Part shown: positions 25,939 to 34,284 of the stretch, piece by piece
How positions within the stretch are numbered: the stretch's first letter is position 1
Layout of the letters: the number at the start of each line of letters is the position of its first letter
Assembly (NCBI RefSeq): GCF_047731265.1
Contig: NZ_CP159835.1
Coordinates: 2,294,001 to 2,358,000, forward strand
Reading direction: 5' to 3'
Source of the DNA: Patiriisocius sp047731265
Lineage (GTDB): Bacteria; Bacteroidota; Bacteroidia; Flavobacteriales; Flavobacteriaceae
DNA length: 64,000 nucleotides
Notes under the pieces: generated by a model
What the model saw: the letters and a program-made list of their open reading frames with translations, nothing else
Told to the model about the DNA's origin: nothing
Database searches by the model: none
Program-made: the position numbers and the translations under genes

Positions 25939-26913
25939 TTGATAAACAAACCTTTATATTTTCTAAAATTTAAACCCATCCTTAAAGAAAAGGTTTGGGG
26001 AGGAAATAAATTGGTAGATTTATTCAATAAAGAGGGTAGTGGGAAGTTAGGAGAAAGCTGGGAAATATCTGGTGTTAGAGAAGGTGTTTCAGTAGTTTCT
26101 AATGGAACATTAATAGGGCAATCTTTAACAAAAGTTATTAAAACGTATAAGGACGAATTACTAGGAACAAAGGTGTATGCTACTTTTGGAGAAACATTCC
26201 CACTATTATTTAAGTTTATTGACGCTCACGAAGACCTTTCAGTACAACTGCATCCAGACGATGATTTGGCAAAAGAACGTCACGATTCTTTCGGTAAAAC
26301 CGAAATGTGGTATATTCTACAAGCTGAAAAAAATGCAAATCTTATCGTAGGTTTTAAACTTAATACTACCGTTAAAGAATACCAAGAAAAACTATTAGAA
26401 AATAGAATTACTGATATCTTAACATACGAAAGCGTCAGAAATGGAGATAGTTTTTATATAGCACCAGGAACAGTCCACGCTATTTGTGCAGGTGTTTTTT
26501 TAGCAGAAATTCAACAAACGAGTGATGTAACCTATAGGATTTATGATTGGGATCGTCCTGGATTGGATGGAAAAATGCGAGAACTTCATACCGATGAAGC
26601 TAAAAAGGCGATAAATTTTGAGGAAAATAATGCTAGGATATACTACGAAAATATCGAAAACACTTCAGTACTACTTAAAAGTAGCCCATATTTTGAAACC
26701 AATAAGCTAGTACTAACCCAATCTTGCTCTCGTAATTTAATGCATAAAGACAGTTTTGTAGTCTATATGTGTGTTTCGGGTAAGGCGACTATTTCTTGTC
26801 AAAATAACAAAGAATCGTTACAAGTTGGAGAAACTATTTTGATTCCACAGCAATTGGCAAACATCTATATAGAAACAAAAGAAGCAACACTTTTAGAGGT
26901 TTATATTCCCTAA
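25939..26913 (+). CDS. manA: Mannose-6-phosphate isomerase, class I
   Basis: This 324-aa zinc enzyme interconverts mannose 6-phosphate and fructose 6-phosphate for GDP-mannose and polysaccharide synthesis. Zinc ligands are visible as Gln103 and His105 (SVQLHPDD), Glu122 (KTEMWYIL) and His180 (APGTVHAI). The start is a TTG 2 nt after the bcp stop; the next Met is far inside the catalytic domain, so TTG is required. It is the short class I form common in Bacteroidota and Firmicutes. Last gene of the idi operon. Confidence 0.93.
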   Translation: MINKPLYFLKFKPILKEKVWGGNKLVDLFNKEGSGKLGESWEISGVREGVSVVSNGTLIGQSLTKVIKTYKDELLGTKVYATFGETFPLLFKFIDAHEDLSVQLHPDDDLAKERHDSFGKTEMWYILQAEKNANLIVGFKLNTTVKEYQEKLLENRITDILTYESVRNGDSFYIAPGTVHAICAGVFLAEIQQTSDVTYRIYDWDRPGLDGKMRELHTDEAKKAINFEENNARIYYENIENTSVLLKSSPYFETNKLVLTQSCSRNLMHKDSFVVYMCVSGKATISCQNNKESLQVGETILIPQQLANIYIETKEATLLEVYIP

Positions 26914-26920
26914 TAGTTTG

Positions 26921-26928
26921 TAAATTTG
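26921..26928 (+). promoter_or_regulatory. Candidate -7 box for the 88-aa gene
   Basis: taaatttg matches TAnnTTTG and lies 58 nt before the ATG at 26986, just after manA ends. No convincing -33 element is present. Confidence 0.4.
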
Positions 26929-26985
26929 CACTTTGTAAAAAAAATTCTTATTAATTAAAAATACCCACGTATTTGGGAAACAATC

Positions 26986-27252
26986 ATGGCGAATAAAAGA
27001 GATTTAAAAAAAGACATTAACTATGTTTTAGGAGATATTATCGAAGCGGTTTATATTTGGGAACTTACCAATCCTGAAAAGGAAACCAAAAAGTCACAAG
27101 CAGTAATAGATAATGCAATCACAACATTTGATGAGCTTATTGTCAAAGTAAACCAAAGAGATGTTGAAAATCCTAAACAACACTTTAAAGCAGTAAACGC
27201 AGAATTGGAAACAAAAGGGAGAGCATTAATTGACAAAATTAACGCGCTATAA
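26986..27252 (+). CDS. Conserved hypothetical protein, 88 aa
   Basis: This is a small, highly charged, helical cytoplasmic protein (MANKRDLKKDINYVLGD...). There is no signal peptide, no membrane segment and no motif that I recognise. The look is of a conserved flavobacterial family of unknown function. It converges with a DUF4369 gene that ends 1 nt away. Its transcript could terminate at a hairpin (27284-27324) inside that neighbour. Confidence 0.75.
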   Translation: MANKRDLKKDINYVLGDIIEAVYIWELTNPEKETKKSQAVIDNAITTFDELIVKVNQRDVENPKQHFKAVNAELETKGRALIDKINAL

Positions 27253-27253
27253 A

Positions 27254-27964
27254 CTAGTTTACAGATTTTTTAATATTTGCTATAAAAGACTCCAATGTGA
27301 TACCATATTTGGAGTCTTTTATTTTTGGAGTTAGGCTAGTATAAACCGTGTCTAAATATTTAATATTTGCGTCATAAATTTCGGTTAGTGCTAAATAAGG
27401 AGCCGCTTCGTAATCATTATGATTGATTACAAAGTTTACTGTTGCCAAATATTTAGATGATAATAGTCTGTTTTGCTTTGCTTTGTTTTCTATTAAAAGG
27501 GAGTCGTTTTCATCTCTTATTGCCTCGAAATTTTCCGCAGTTAAATCAAGATTTCTATCGATATATCGTTGTATTAATTTTTGATGCATTCTATAAATAG
27601 AATCATTTTTTGAACCACTTATAATTGCATCAGATCCAAACAGTTCCAAGCTTGTTTTTATATGTATATCTGTCGCTTCTCCAAAGAAAGGAATGCGTTC
27701 ATCCACTAAATTTCCATTATCCAATCTAAGATATAAGTAATACATTTCTGGGCTTATGATTTCTTCTTCAAAAGAAAAGGCGTTAACTCCATTTATTTGT
27801 ATGGAGTCTACCGAAATTACAAGTGTGTCATCTAATTTTTGGAGCAGCAAAGTTCCTTTTTTTAGGCCCGTTACGGCGCCTGTAACGCGCATCTCGTTTT
27901 CACTTTTTCCACAACTTTCCAATACGAATAATGCGGTAACGATATAAACAATTCTTTTAAACAT
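27254..27964 (-). CDS. DUF4369 lipoprotein
   Basis: This 236-aa protein has a lipoprotein signal (MFKRIVYIVTALFVLESCGKS; lipobox cysteine at about residue 18). Residues 25-120 match the DUF4369 beta-domain (VTGAVTGLKKGTLLLQKLDD). In Bacteroidota this domain is often fused to a thioredoxin; no CxxC and no thioredoxin domain follow here, only a charged helical tail. It is probably anchored to the envelope. Function unknown. It lies downstream of the DUF819 gene on the same strand with a 110-nt gap. Confidence 0.82.
   Translation of the reverse strand: MFKRIVYIVTALFVLESCGKSENEMRVTGAVTGLKKGTLLLQKLDDTLVISVDSIQINGVNAFSFEEEIISPEMYYLYLRLDNGNLVDERIPFFGEATDIHIKTSLELFGSDAIISGSKNDSIYRMHQKLIQRYIDRNLDLTAENFEAIRDENDSLLIENKAKQNRLLSSKYLATVNFVINHNDYEAAPYLALTEIYDANIKYLDTVYTSLTPKIKDSKYGITLESFIANIKKSVN
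27284..27326 (+). terminator. Probable terminator nested in a convergent gene
   Basis: The perfect 11-bp arms are aaaagactcca (27284-27294) and tggagtctttt (27310-27320), followed by atttttgg. It stands 31 nt after the plus-strand 88-aa gene and inside the last 70 bp of the minus-strand gene, so it would end the plus-strand transcript while being coding on the other strand. Confidence 0.6.
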
Positions 27965-28074
27965 AGGTGGTTTTTATAAGAGCACAAAGATGCTTTAAAA
28001 ATGGTGTAATTGAAAAGCTATCCTAAATAAAAAAGCTTTTTTTTGAAATTTTATAAGCTTCGTAAAATGTTGTT

Positions 28075-29412
28075 TTATCCTGCTGCAGCTAGTTGCATTA
28101 AAAAGGTACAAGCCACTGCTCCAATAGTACCAATAGCATAACCAAATACTGCTAACAATACGCCTACCGTCGCAAGTGATGGATGAAAAGCAGCGGCTAC
28201 TATAGGCGCAGATGCCGCGCCTCCCACATTGGCTTGGCTGCCTACCGCAAGAAAGAAGTAGGGTGCTTTTATTAATTTTGCTACAAGAATTAAAAGTCCC
28301 GCGTGTATGGTCATCCAAACAACACCAATAATAATGAGTTGCCAGTTGTCAAAGATGAGCGTTAAATCCATCTTCATTCCAATAGTAGCCACAAGGATAT
28401 AAATAAAAACACTTCCGTATTTACTAGCGCCCGCTCCTTCATAAGTTCGCAACCTAGTATAGGATAAAATAACTCCAATAATAGTTGTTATGGAGATCAT
28501 CCAGAAAAACGATGAACTTAAGAAGGTAAATAAATTTCGTGTTAATCCATGGTTTAATCCATTTACAAAATCTGTAAAAAAGTTACTCATATAACCTGCT
28601 CCAAAATGAGCAAATCCTACAGTACCAAACGCGATGGCTCCAAGAATCATTAAATCTGTAAGTGACGGGTTTCGTTCAACGGCCAACGAATAATTAGAGA
28701 CTTTCTCTTTCAGTGCTTCAATTGCAGTCGTATCTGCACCCAACCATTTGTCAATTTTAGCAGTTTTTCCAATACCTATTAAAATAAGCGCCATCCAAAC
28801 GTTTGCGACTACGATATCTACAAATACCATTCCGCCATATAAAGCCTGGTTGTATCCATAAACTTCTAACATCGCTGTTTGGTTTGCGCCACCGCCAATC
28901 CAACTACCAGCTAATGTTGAGAGTCCCCTCCAAACGGCATCTGCTCCTTCGCCACCAACGGCTTCTGGCCAAAATGTTCCTACCAATAAAACAGCAATTG
29001 GACCGCCAATAATAATACCTACAGTTCCCGTTAAAAACATGATTAGTGCTTTAGGACCTAAATTAAAAACAGCTTTCAAATCTATGCTCAAGGTCATCAA
29101 TACCAGTGCAGCCGGCAATAAATACCTGCTGGCAACGTAGTACAAACTAGAAGATTTTTCAGTAACATCGCCATTATCTGCAACACTTATCCAATCTGGG
29201 GAAATTATTCCTGTGGTGGTAAGTAATGCCGGAATAAAATAGGCCATAAATAGCGCTGGAACAATGGTGTAAAAAGACTTCCAAAACCCAGCGGTCTTTG
29301 CTGAAGTATAAAAAATAAGCCCAATAGCTAACATTAATAGTCCAAAGACAATCGTATCATTTGTAAAAAGGGGAGTAGTGTCTTCTATAATTTGGGCGAC
29401 AGTATCTTGCAT
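28075..29412 (-). CDS. DUF819 family integral membrane protein
   Basis: This 445-aa protein has about 10-12 hydrophobic segments across its whole length. It shows the DUF819 features: an N-terminal LLMLAIGLIFYTSA segment, the internal 'GGEGADAVWRGLSTLAGSWIGGGANQTAM' region (about 28870-28970) and a C-terminal 'ANVGGAASAPIVAAAF' helix. It resembles sodium-coupled transporters with inverted repeats. The substrate is unknown; the GGxAN-type re-entrant segments support transport. Single gene. Confidence 0.85.
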   Translation of the reverse strand: MQDTVAQIIEDTTPLFTNDTIVFGLLMLAIGLIFYTSAKTAGFWKSFYTIVPALFMAYFIPALLTTTGIISPDWISVADNGDVTEKSSSLYYVASRYLLPAALVLMTLSIDLKAVFNLGPKALIMFLTGTVGIIIGGPIAVLLVGTFWPEAVGGEGADAVWRGLSTLAGSWIGGGANQTAMLEVYGYNQALYGGMVFVDIVVANVWMALILIGIGKTAKIDKWLGADTTAIEALKEKVSNYSLAVERNPSLTDLMILGAIAFGTVGFAHFGAGYMSNFFTDFVNGLNHGLTRNLFTFLSSSFFWMISITTIIGVILSYTRLRTYEGAGASKYGSVFIYILVATIGMKMDLTLIFDNWQLIIIGVVWMTIHAGLLILVAKLIKAPYFFLAVGSQANVGGAASAPIVAAAFHPSLATVGVLLAVFGYAIGTIGAVACTFLMQLAAAG

Positions 29413-29558
29413 GGTTTAGTTTTTATGCAAAATAGTTTTTTAATTCTGAATTCAGAATTTTAGAAGTGAATAAATTACTTCAACAAATTATCACTATTTA
29501 TTAAAACCTCAAACCGCAACCACATATTAAAAAACCACAAACTCTTAATTAATACTGC

Positions 29559-29708
29559 TTACTTTTTCCGGTTGTTCTTCTTAAGCATTTCATTAAGTAT
29601 CCACTCAATTTGGCCATTGGTGGAACGAAACTCGTCTTGAGCCCATTTTTCAATAGCTTTCATCATGTCTTCATCGACTCTGAGTGCGAATGCTTTTTTC
29701 TTTGCCAT
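29559..29708 (-). CDS. Ribbon-helix-helix (Arc-like) DNA-binding protein, 49 aa
   Basis: A short frame (MAKKKAFALRVDEDMMKAIEKWAQDEF..., ending KKNNRKK) has the pattern of an Arc/CopG ribbon-helix-helix protein. A beta-strand ALRVDEDM comes first, then helix A (MKAIEKWAQDE), the turn RSTNGQ and helix B (IEWILNEMLKK). Such proteins dimerise and bind operator DNA. It lies 166 nt downstream of the alpha/beta hydrolase gene, same strand, and probably ends the SPFH-hydrolase operon, which it may regulate. The codon pattern and the clean fold leave little doubt that it is a gene. Confidence 0.85.
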   Translation of the reverse strand: MAKKKAFALRVDEDMMKAIEKWAQDEFRSTNGQIEWILNEMLKKNNRKK

Positions 29709-29874
29709 AATTAGTTTATGTTACAACAGATTTTTGTTTTGAGTTTAATAATTAATTTAAAGTGATAACAGCCCTAGACTCAAAAGTAAAATTGAAGTAC
29801 TAATTGTTATTTTAAATAGTTTGTTTTTTATAAAAGCCAGACTCCAAGCACACCATTTATTTTATGTTTGTAAA

Positions 29875-30801
29875 CTATTCTTTAATGAAATTACTTATTG
29901 CTCCAATTAACGCTGGCATTACAGGTAGTTTAGGGTCATTATAGGTCTTTTGATTTTCAAGACCATCACCTTCTACTTTCTTGAGAATATGATTCATTTG
30001 TGGGATGATTAAATAGTCTGCTCCTGGTTTTCCTTTATGTAGTTCTTCTGCTTCGCTTATTCCTACTTGTATGTCATTATCTCCATTAATGATGAGTATC
30101 GGTATGTCTAATTTTGACAGTGCAGCTTTTGGATTGTATTTCATCCAACTATAAATAAAGGGCTGTAAAGCAGTTCTGAAAATTGATGCTAATCCTTTAT
30201 CGTAGCTTGTCGTATTTCCATTGGCTTTTAATTCAGCAAAGGCCATTTTAGCGTTTTTAGTGAGCTGTGGAGCTTGTTTACTCAATTGCTCAACGATTAC
30301 TTGGTCTATACTTCTTCCTGCTCCAGCGATTGAAACAAAACCATCTGCACCATCTTCCAAAGCAACCAAACCTACTAAAGACCCTTGGCTGTGGCCGATA
30401 ATATAAATCTTGGAAAATACATTCGCGTTTTTAAAGTACGCTAGAACATCTTTAGCATCTTTTATAAAATCATCAAATCTTATACTCTCCTCATTAATAC
30501 TGCGGTCTTTCATTTGCTTTACAATACGTTTGTCATATCTAAAGCTAGCAATGTTGTTCTTGTACAATCCTTCCGCTAGATAGCGAAGCGAATTATTTTC
30601 CATCATTTGTTGGTTTCCATTCCTGTCTGTAGGTCCAGATCCGCCTATTATGATGGCTAACGGAATTTTTTCTGCTGTTTTAGGTACTAAAATGGTTCCG
30701 TCAATGAATGGTGAAACACTAATGTCTTTTGAGTCTTTTTCTAGTGTTTGCGCATTTGAAAAATTCAAAAAAAGCAGCGAAATGATAATTGTATATTTCA
30801 T
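29875..30801 (-). CDS. Secreted alpha/beta hydrolase
   Basis: This 308-aa protein has a signal peptide (MKYTIIISLLFLNFSNAQ), so it is periplasmic or exported. The alpha/beta-hydrolase fold is clear: oxyanion loop GGSGPTDRNG (53-62), nucleophile Ser138 in GHSQGS, acid Asp241/243 in NGDNDIQVG, and His271 in PQMNHIL. It resembles esterases or acyl-peptide hydrolase-like proteins of unknown substrate. The start codon is 2 nt from the stop of the serine hydrolase, so the two are co-transcribed and possibly act on related substrates. Confidence 0.88.
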   Translation of the reverse strand: MKYTIIISLLFLNFSNAQTLEKDSKDISVSPFIDGTILVPKTAEKIPLAIIIGGSGPTDRNGNQQMMENNSLRYLAEGLYKNNIASFRYDKRIVKQMKDRSINEESIRFDDFIKDAKDVLAYFKNANVFSKIYIIGHSQGSLVGLVALEDGADGFVSIAGAGRSIDQVIVEQLSKQAPQLTKNAKMAFAELKANGNTTSYDKGLASIFRTALQPFIYSWMKYNPKAALSKLDIPILIINGDNDIQVGISEAEELHKGKPGADYLIIPQMNHILKKVEGDGLENQKTYNDPKLPVMPALIGAISNFIKE

Positions 30802-30803
30802 AA

Positions 30804-32144
30804 TTATTGTTTTTTAAGAACAATGTTTTGACCACGTTGCGAAAGTGTAAAGCTGGTAATTTCATTTTCGTTCTCTTTAAAAGCCATTTGTGCTTTTACT
30901 TCGTTATTAACAAAAGTATTTTCAGCAATAGGGGTGAATTCAAGCGCATTTTGGCCTGCAACCTGTCCATATAATTTATTGTCTTTAACCATAATAGTTG
31001 CTGTAAGACCATATTGTGAATCTTTATAAATCCCTTTATAGGTATTTAGTTTGCTGAAAGGCACTACGAAAACTTTAGCGTCCTTTGTAAATAGTCTGTT
31101 GTTTTCAGGATCGACTAAATGCGAGTGTATGTCTGAAATGTTTTGATCTCCAGTATTTGTTAAAACAGCTACGACTATTTCTTTTTCTAGATCGATACCT
31201 AAATAAGCGCTAAAGCCGTAAGTGCCGCCGCCGTGACTAATAGTACTTTCTTTTTTAAACCAATTGACGCCAATTTCAGTTTTACCATCCTCTGAAACAA
31301 ATTGAGTAGGAATCGTTGCTTGTTGTGCTTCGGAAAGTTTATTTTCTCTGAGGTAGGACATTCCGTAGGAAACTAAATCTTTTATATCGGCCTTTAGTGC
31401 TCCTGCAGGAGAAAGTATGTTTAAATCCCAATGTGATGTAAGTTTTCCTTTTTGATATCCATAGGCAAAGTTTTTAGTTTGTGAAGCAGGAACATCAAAA
31501 TAGGTGTGATTAAGGTTTAATGGTTCTAATATTTCGTTTTTAATTAGTGTTTTATATGGAGTGCTTTCAATAATAGCTAGCCCTTCACCCATAAGCCCAA
31601 CCCCAATATTGCTGTAAGAATATTTTTTACCTACTTTCATAGTTCCCCAATTTGAGAGGTATTGGTAAAGCTTTTTTCTATCCAATTGGGCGTACGGATT
31701 TTGAAGATCTGGGGGATTATATCCTAAAGGAAAACTATGCAATCCAGAAGTATGAGTGGCTACATCTTTAAAGGTTACCTTTCTACCTTCAGGATCTGAA
31801 AGCTTTAATGAATCAGGAAAAACTGCATATAAAGGAGTGTCTAAAGTGACTTTATTCTCTAAAACCATTTTTGACAAAAGCAGCCCAGTAAATGTTTTTG
31901 TGATAGAACCAATTTCATAAATTGTAGCGGTAGTGGCAAGCGTCTTTTTTTCCATATTTTGATATCCTGTTACAAAATAATCAACTGTATTGTTTTTGTA
32001 AATACCAATTGCGATGGATGGGTTATCTCCATTTTCAATACGCCTTTCCAGTTCTTTCTTTACCGTATCTGTAATTTGAGCTTCAGTTATACCTACAAAT
32101 AATAGTGCAGCGATAAAAAAGGGTATTCTAATTATTGTTTTCAT
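30804..32144 (-). CDS. Serine hydrolase, class C beta-lactamase family
   Basis: This 446-aa exported protein (signal peptide ending near TEAQ, residue 23) has the penicillin-binding/AmpC-like fold. SxxK is at Ser80-Lys83 (GSITK), YxN at Tyr177-Asn179 (YSN), and an HGGG motif at His304 stands in the KTG-box position. A C-terminal beta-barrel-like domain follows (about 355-446). This combination is usual for esterases and D-aminopeptidase-like enzymes, not true beta-lactamases. It sits in the operon with the alpha/beta hydrolase; its own start abuts the stop of the 162-aa gene. Confidence 0.88.
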   Translation of the reverse strand: MKTIIRIPFFIAALLFVGITEAQITDTVKKELERRIENGDNPSIAIGIYKNNTVDYFVTGYQNMEKKTLATTATIYEIGSITKTFTGLLLSKMVLENKVTLDTPLYAVFPDSLKLSDPEGRKVTFKDVATHTSGLHSFPLGYNPPDLQNPYAQLDRKKLYQYLSNWGTMKVGKKYSYSNIGVGLMGEGLAIIESTPYKTLIKNEILEPLNLNHTYFDVPASQTKNFAYGYQKGKLTSHWDLNILSPAGALKADIKDLVSYGMSYLRENKLSEAQQATIPTQFVSEDGKTEIGVNWFKKESTISHGGGTYGFSAYLGIDLEKEIVVAVLTNTGDQNISDIHSHLVDPENNRLFTKDAKVFVVPFSKLNTYKGIYKDSQYGLTATIMVKDNKLYGQVAGQNALEFTPIAENTFVNNEVKAQMAFKENENEITSFTLSQRGQNIVLKKQ

Positions 32145-32633
32145 CTAAATGTATTTGTAGCTGTTGATGACGCTTTCGGCCTCTACTCTTTTCTGCGTTC
32201 CTAAGAGCATTTTTTTTCCATCTTTAAATTCAATTTGGATGCCGATATTGCCTTTTGTAGTATAGGCTTTGCCGCGCTTATTAAACGAAAATTTATAACC
32301 CCAGCCGCCGTATTCTAAGATTGGGTTGTACTCACGAACGTATATTTTTTCAATTTGACTCCAAGCGATGTTTTTCATTTTTAAGTGAAATGGCCAAAAA
32401 CCGTAAAAAATGCCTTGTTCATTGATTTTAGTTTTAAGCTTTAATCCGTAAATCAAAAGGATAACAAGTGGCGTAATTATATTTGAAGCGATTAAACTCA
32501 AAACAGCATTGCTGTCTTTAGCAATTTCTTGGTAGGTATTATATGAGGTAACTAGAACGATTGCAAATGTCGCGATCAATATCACTGAAAGCCACCATTG
32601 TGTAAATCTTTGTGCTTCTGTAAATACTCTCAT
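32145..32633 (-). CDS. Membrane protein with two TM helices and a PH-like C-terminal half
   Basis: In this 162-aa protein residues 12-32 and 45-65 are hydrophobic helices. The rest (KINEQGIFYGFWPF..., IEKIYVREYNP, FKDGKKMLLGTQK) reads as a beta-rich bacterial PH-like domain. No enzyme motif is visible. It is immediately adjacent to the serine hydrolase start and overlapped by 4 nt at its own start by the 66-aa gene. Probably an accessory membrane protein of this operon; function unknown. Confidence 0.75.
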   Translation of the reverse strand: MRVFTEAQRFTQWWLSVILIATFAIVLVTSYNTYQEIAKDSNAVLSLIASNIITPLVILLIYGLKLKTKINEQGIFYGFWPFHLKMKNIAWSQIEKIYVREYNPILEYGGWGYKFSFNKRGKAYTTKGNIGIQIEFKDGKKMLLGTQKRVEAESVINSYKYI

Positions 32634-32830
32634 CCTTTACTTTTTTCTAAGATGGCAATAGAGTTTGTGTCAGTGCAACCTATTAATTTCCCGTCTTTTG
32701 TGATCCAGCCTTGGCGGGCATATGAATTATGTAGATACTCAAGATTTTGAATATTTTGCGTCCAATTAAACATTGACTGTAACATTTTATATTCTTTCAT
32801 TTTCAAAATGTAATTAATTATAGTTTTCAC
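32630..32830 (-). CDS. Hypothetical protein, up to 66 aa
   Basis: A small protein with a conserved-looking core (NWTQNIQNLEYLHNSYARQGWITKDGKLIGCTDTNSIAIL). Its stop overlaps the next start (ATGA). The ATG at 32830 adds ten residues that may not be translated; a second ATG lies at codon 11. No known domain. Its place between the SPFH gene and the 162-aa membrane gene supports it as a real operon member. Confidence 0.6.
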   Translation of the reverse strand: MKTIINYILKMKEYKMLQSMFNWTQNIQNLEYLHNSYARQGWITKDGKLIGCTDTNSIAILEKSKG

Positions 32831-32843
32831 CCCTCATCATTCA

Positions 32844-33704
32844 TTAATGATTAAGAGTTCCTGCATTTACAACCGGTGTTGCATCTTTGTCACTGCATAA
32901 AATAACCATTAGATTGCTTACCATCGCGGCTTTGCGTTCTTCGTCTAAATTTATAATTTGTTTTTTGCTAAGTTCGTTTAAGGCCATTTCTACCATGCTT
33001 ACTGCACCTTCAACGATCTTGTGTCTTGCTGCAACAATTGCGGTAGCTTGTTGACGTCTTAGCATTGCGCTCGCAATTTCGTTGGCATAAGCGAGATAAC
33101 CAATTCTTGATTCTAGCACTTCAATACCGGCAATTGCTAGTCTTTCTGTGAGTTCTAATTCTAGTGCCTCGTTGACTTCACTCATACTACTCCTAAGTGT
33201 AATGTCTTCATCTAGTCCTTCATCTGCAAAATTATCGTAGGGATATTTACTCGCTAGTTCACGAACAGCAGCATCGGTTTGGATGCGTACAAAATTCTCA
33301 TAATTATCAACATCAAAAGCTGCTTTATGAGTGTCTTGGACGCGCCAAACTAAAATGGTGCTAATGATTATTGGATTTCCCATCTTGTCATTTACTTTAA
33401 GACGTTCACTATCAAAATTACGAGCTCTTAAAGAAATTTTTGTTTTTGTATAAAAAGGATTTACCCAATACAACCCATTATTCTTGATGGTGCCAATGTA
33501 TTTCCCAAAAAGTAAAAGTATTCTGGAACTGTTAGGGTTTACCATAATAAAACCCGGAATCATAATTAGCGCAGTGAGAATTAAGAGTCCAAATAATGGG
33601 TGTCGAAATGCGATAATCCCGCCGATACCAAAAATAAAAAGGATAAGAAATAATAACAACATAGCGTATCCGCTTGGTGGAGTAGACGTTTTTTCGTTTG
33701 TCAT
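32844..33704 (-). CDS. SPFH (band 7/stomatin-like) membrane protein
   Basis: This 286-aa protein has two N-terminal transmembrane helices (about 14-34 and 38-55) and an SPFH domain (about 60-230) with GLYWVNPFYTKTK, the ILVWRV strand and 'AVRELASKYPYDNF'. An Ala-rich helix (ANEIASAMLRRQQA) follows. SPFH proteins form large oligomeric rings in membranes and affect protease access and membrane domains. It is first gene of a six-gene minus-strand operon with hydrolases and a ribbon-helix-helix protein, an arrangement that also occurs in other flavobacteria as far as I recall. Confidence 0.88.
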   Translation of the reverse strand: MTNEKTSTPPSGYAMLLLFLILFIFGIGGIIAFRHPLFGLLILTALIMIPGFIMVNPNSSRILLLFGKYIGTIKNNGLYWVNPFYTKTKISLRARNFDSERLKVNDKMGNPIIISTILVWRVQDTHKAAFDVDNYENFVRIQTDAAVRELASKYPYDNFADEGLDEDITLRSSMSEVNEALELELTERLAIAGIEVLESRIGYLAYANEIASAMLRRQQATAIVAARHKIVEGAVSMVEMALNELSKKQIINLDEERKAAMVSNLMVILCSDKDATPVVNAGTLNH

Positions 33705-33741
33705 AATATTTAATTTAAAATGATATTAAAATGATATTAAA

Positions 33742-33774
33742 CAAATATAGGTTATTTTTTTATAAACAACCAAA
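33742..33774 (-). promoter_or_regulatory. Promoter of the SPFH operon
   Basis: On the minus strand tatatttg (33742-33749) fits the -7 consensus TAnnTTTG, and tttg (33771-33774) fits the -33 element with a 21-nt spacer. It lies 38 nt upstream of the SPFH start codon. This is the best-formed promoter seen in the window. Confidence 0.7.
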
Positions 33775-34284
33775 TTTATATTCTTGGCCTCATATATTTG
33801 AAAAAAGATTGCTGTATGTTTTATATTTGTGAGGACTTCATTAATTAGTTGATTATTAAAGTAATTTGATAGTATCTTTTTGTTCTCTTAAATGCATTGC
33901 TTGAAAATCCATGGAAACATCCTTTTTAATCATTTTTGGTTTAATGACCCCTGCAATTCGAGCACAGTAACTCGAGGCAGATTCGGGGCGTTTATTGAAA
34001 ACAGAAATCACAAAATGTAATCAAAACCAATTCTAGAAAATATGAAGAACAAGACTATTCGTTGATGGGGTTGTCCTTAGACCATAATCCACTCACAGAG
34101 GAGAAACGTTTTTTGGCAGAAAAAACATTTAAGAAATTCTTCTTACTGTCCTCTAAACAGACATTTTGAAGTGTTGTGATATTTGTGCGCGACAGATTTT
34201 ATTTTTTTTATCAGTCAAGTAAATCTATTTTCCCTGACTAATCATAATCGTTCCTTATATTTGTGAAAATAATATAGATATCCT
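33775..34284. other. Intergenic stretch with possible gene remnants
   Basis: There is no intact gene. TATATTTG boxes occur on the plus strand at 33793-33800 and 33822-33829. A frame from 33911 (METSFLIIFGLMTPAIRAQ, stop) looks like a signal peptide cut by a stop, and a protein-like frame (EEQDYSLMGLSLDHNPLTEEKRFL) ends near 34169. Together they suggest a decayed exported protein, which I cannot identify. Confidence 0.4.
34256..34263 (+). promoter_or_regulatory. Candidate -7 box of the S1/P1 nuclease gene
   Basis: tatatttg matches TAnnTTTG and lies 21 nt before the ATG at 34285. A -33 element is not clear. Confidence 0.5.
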
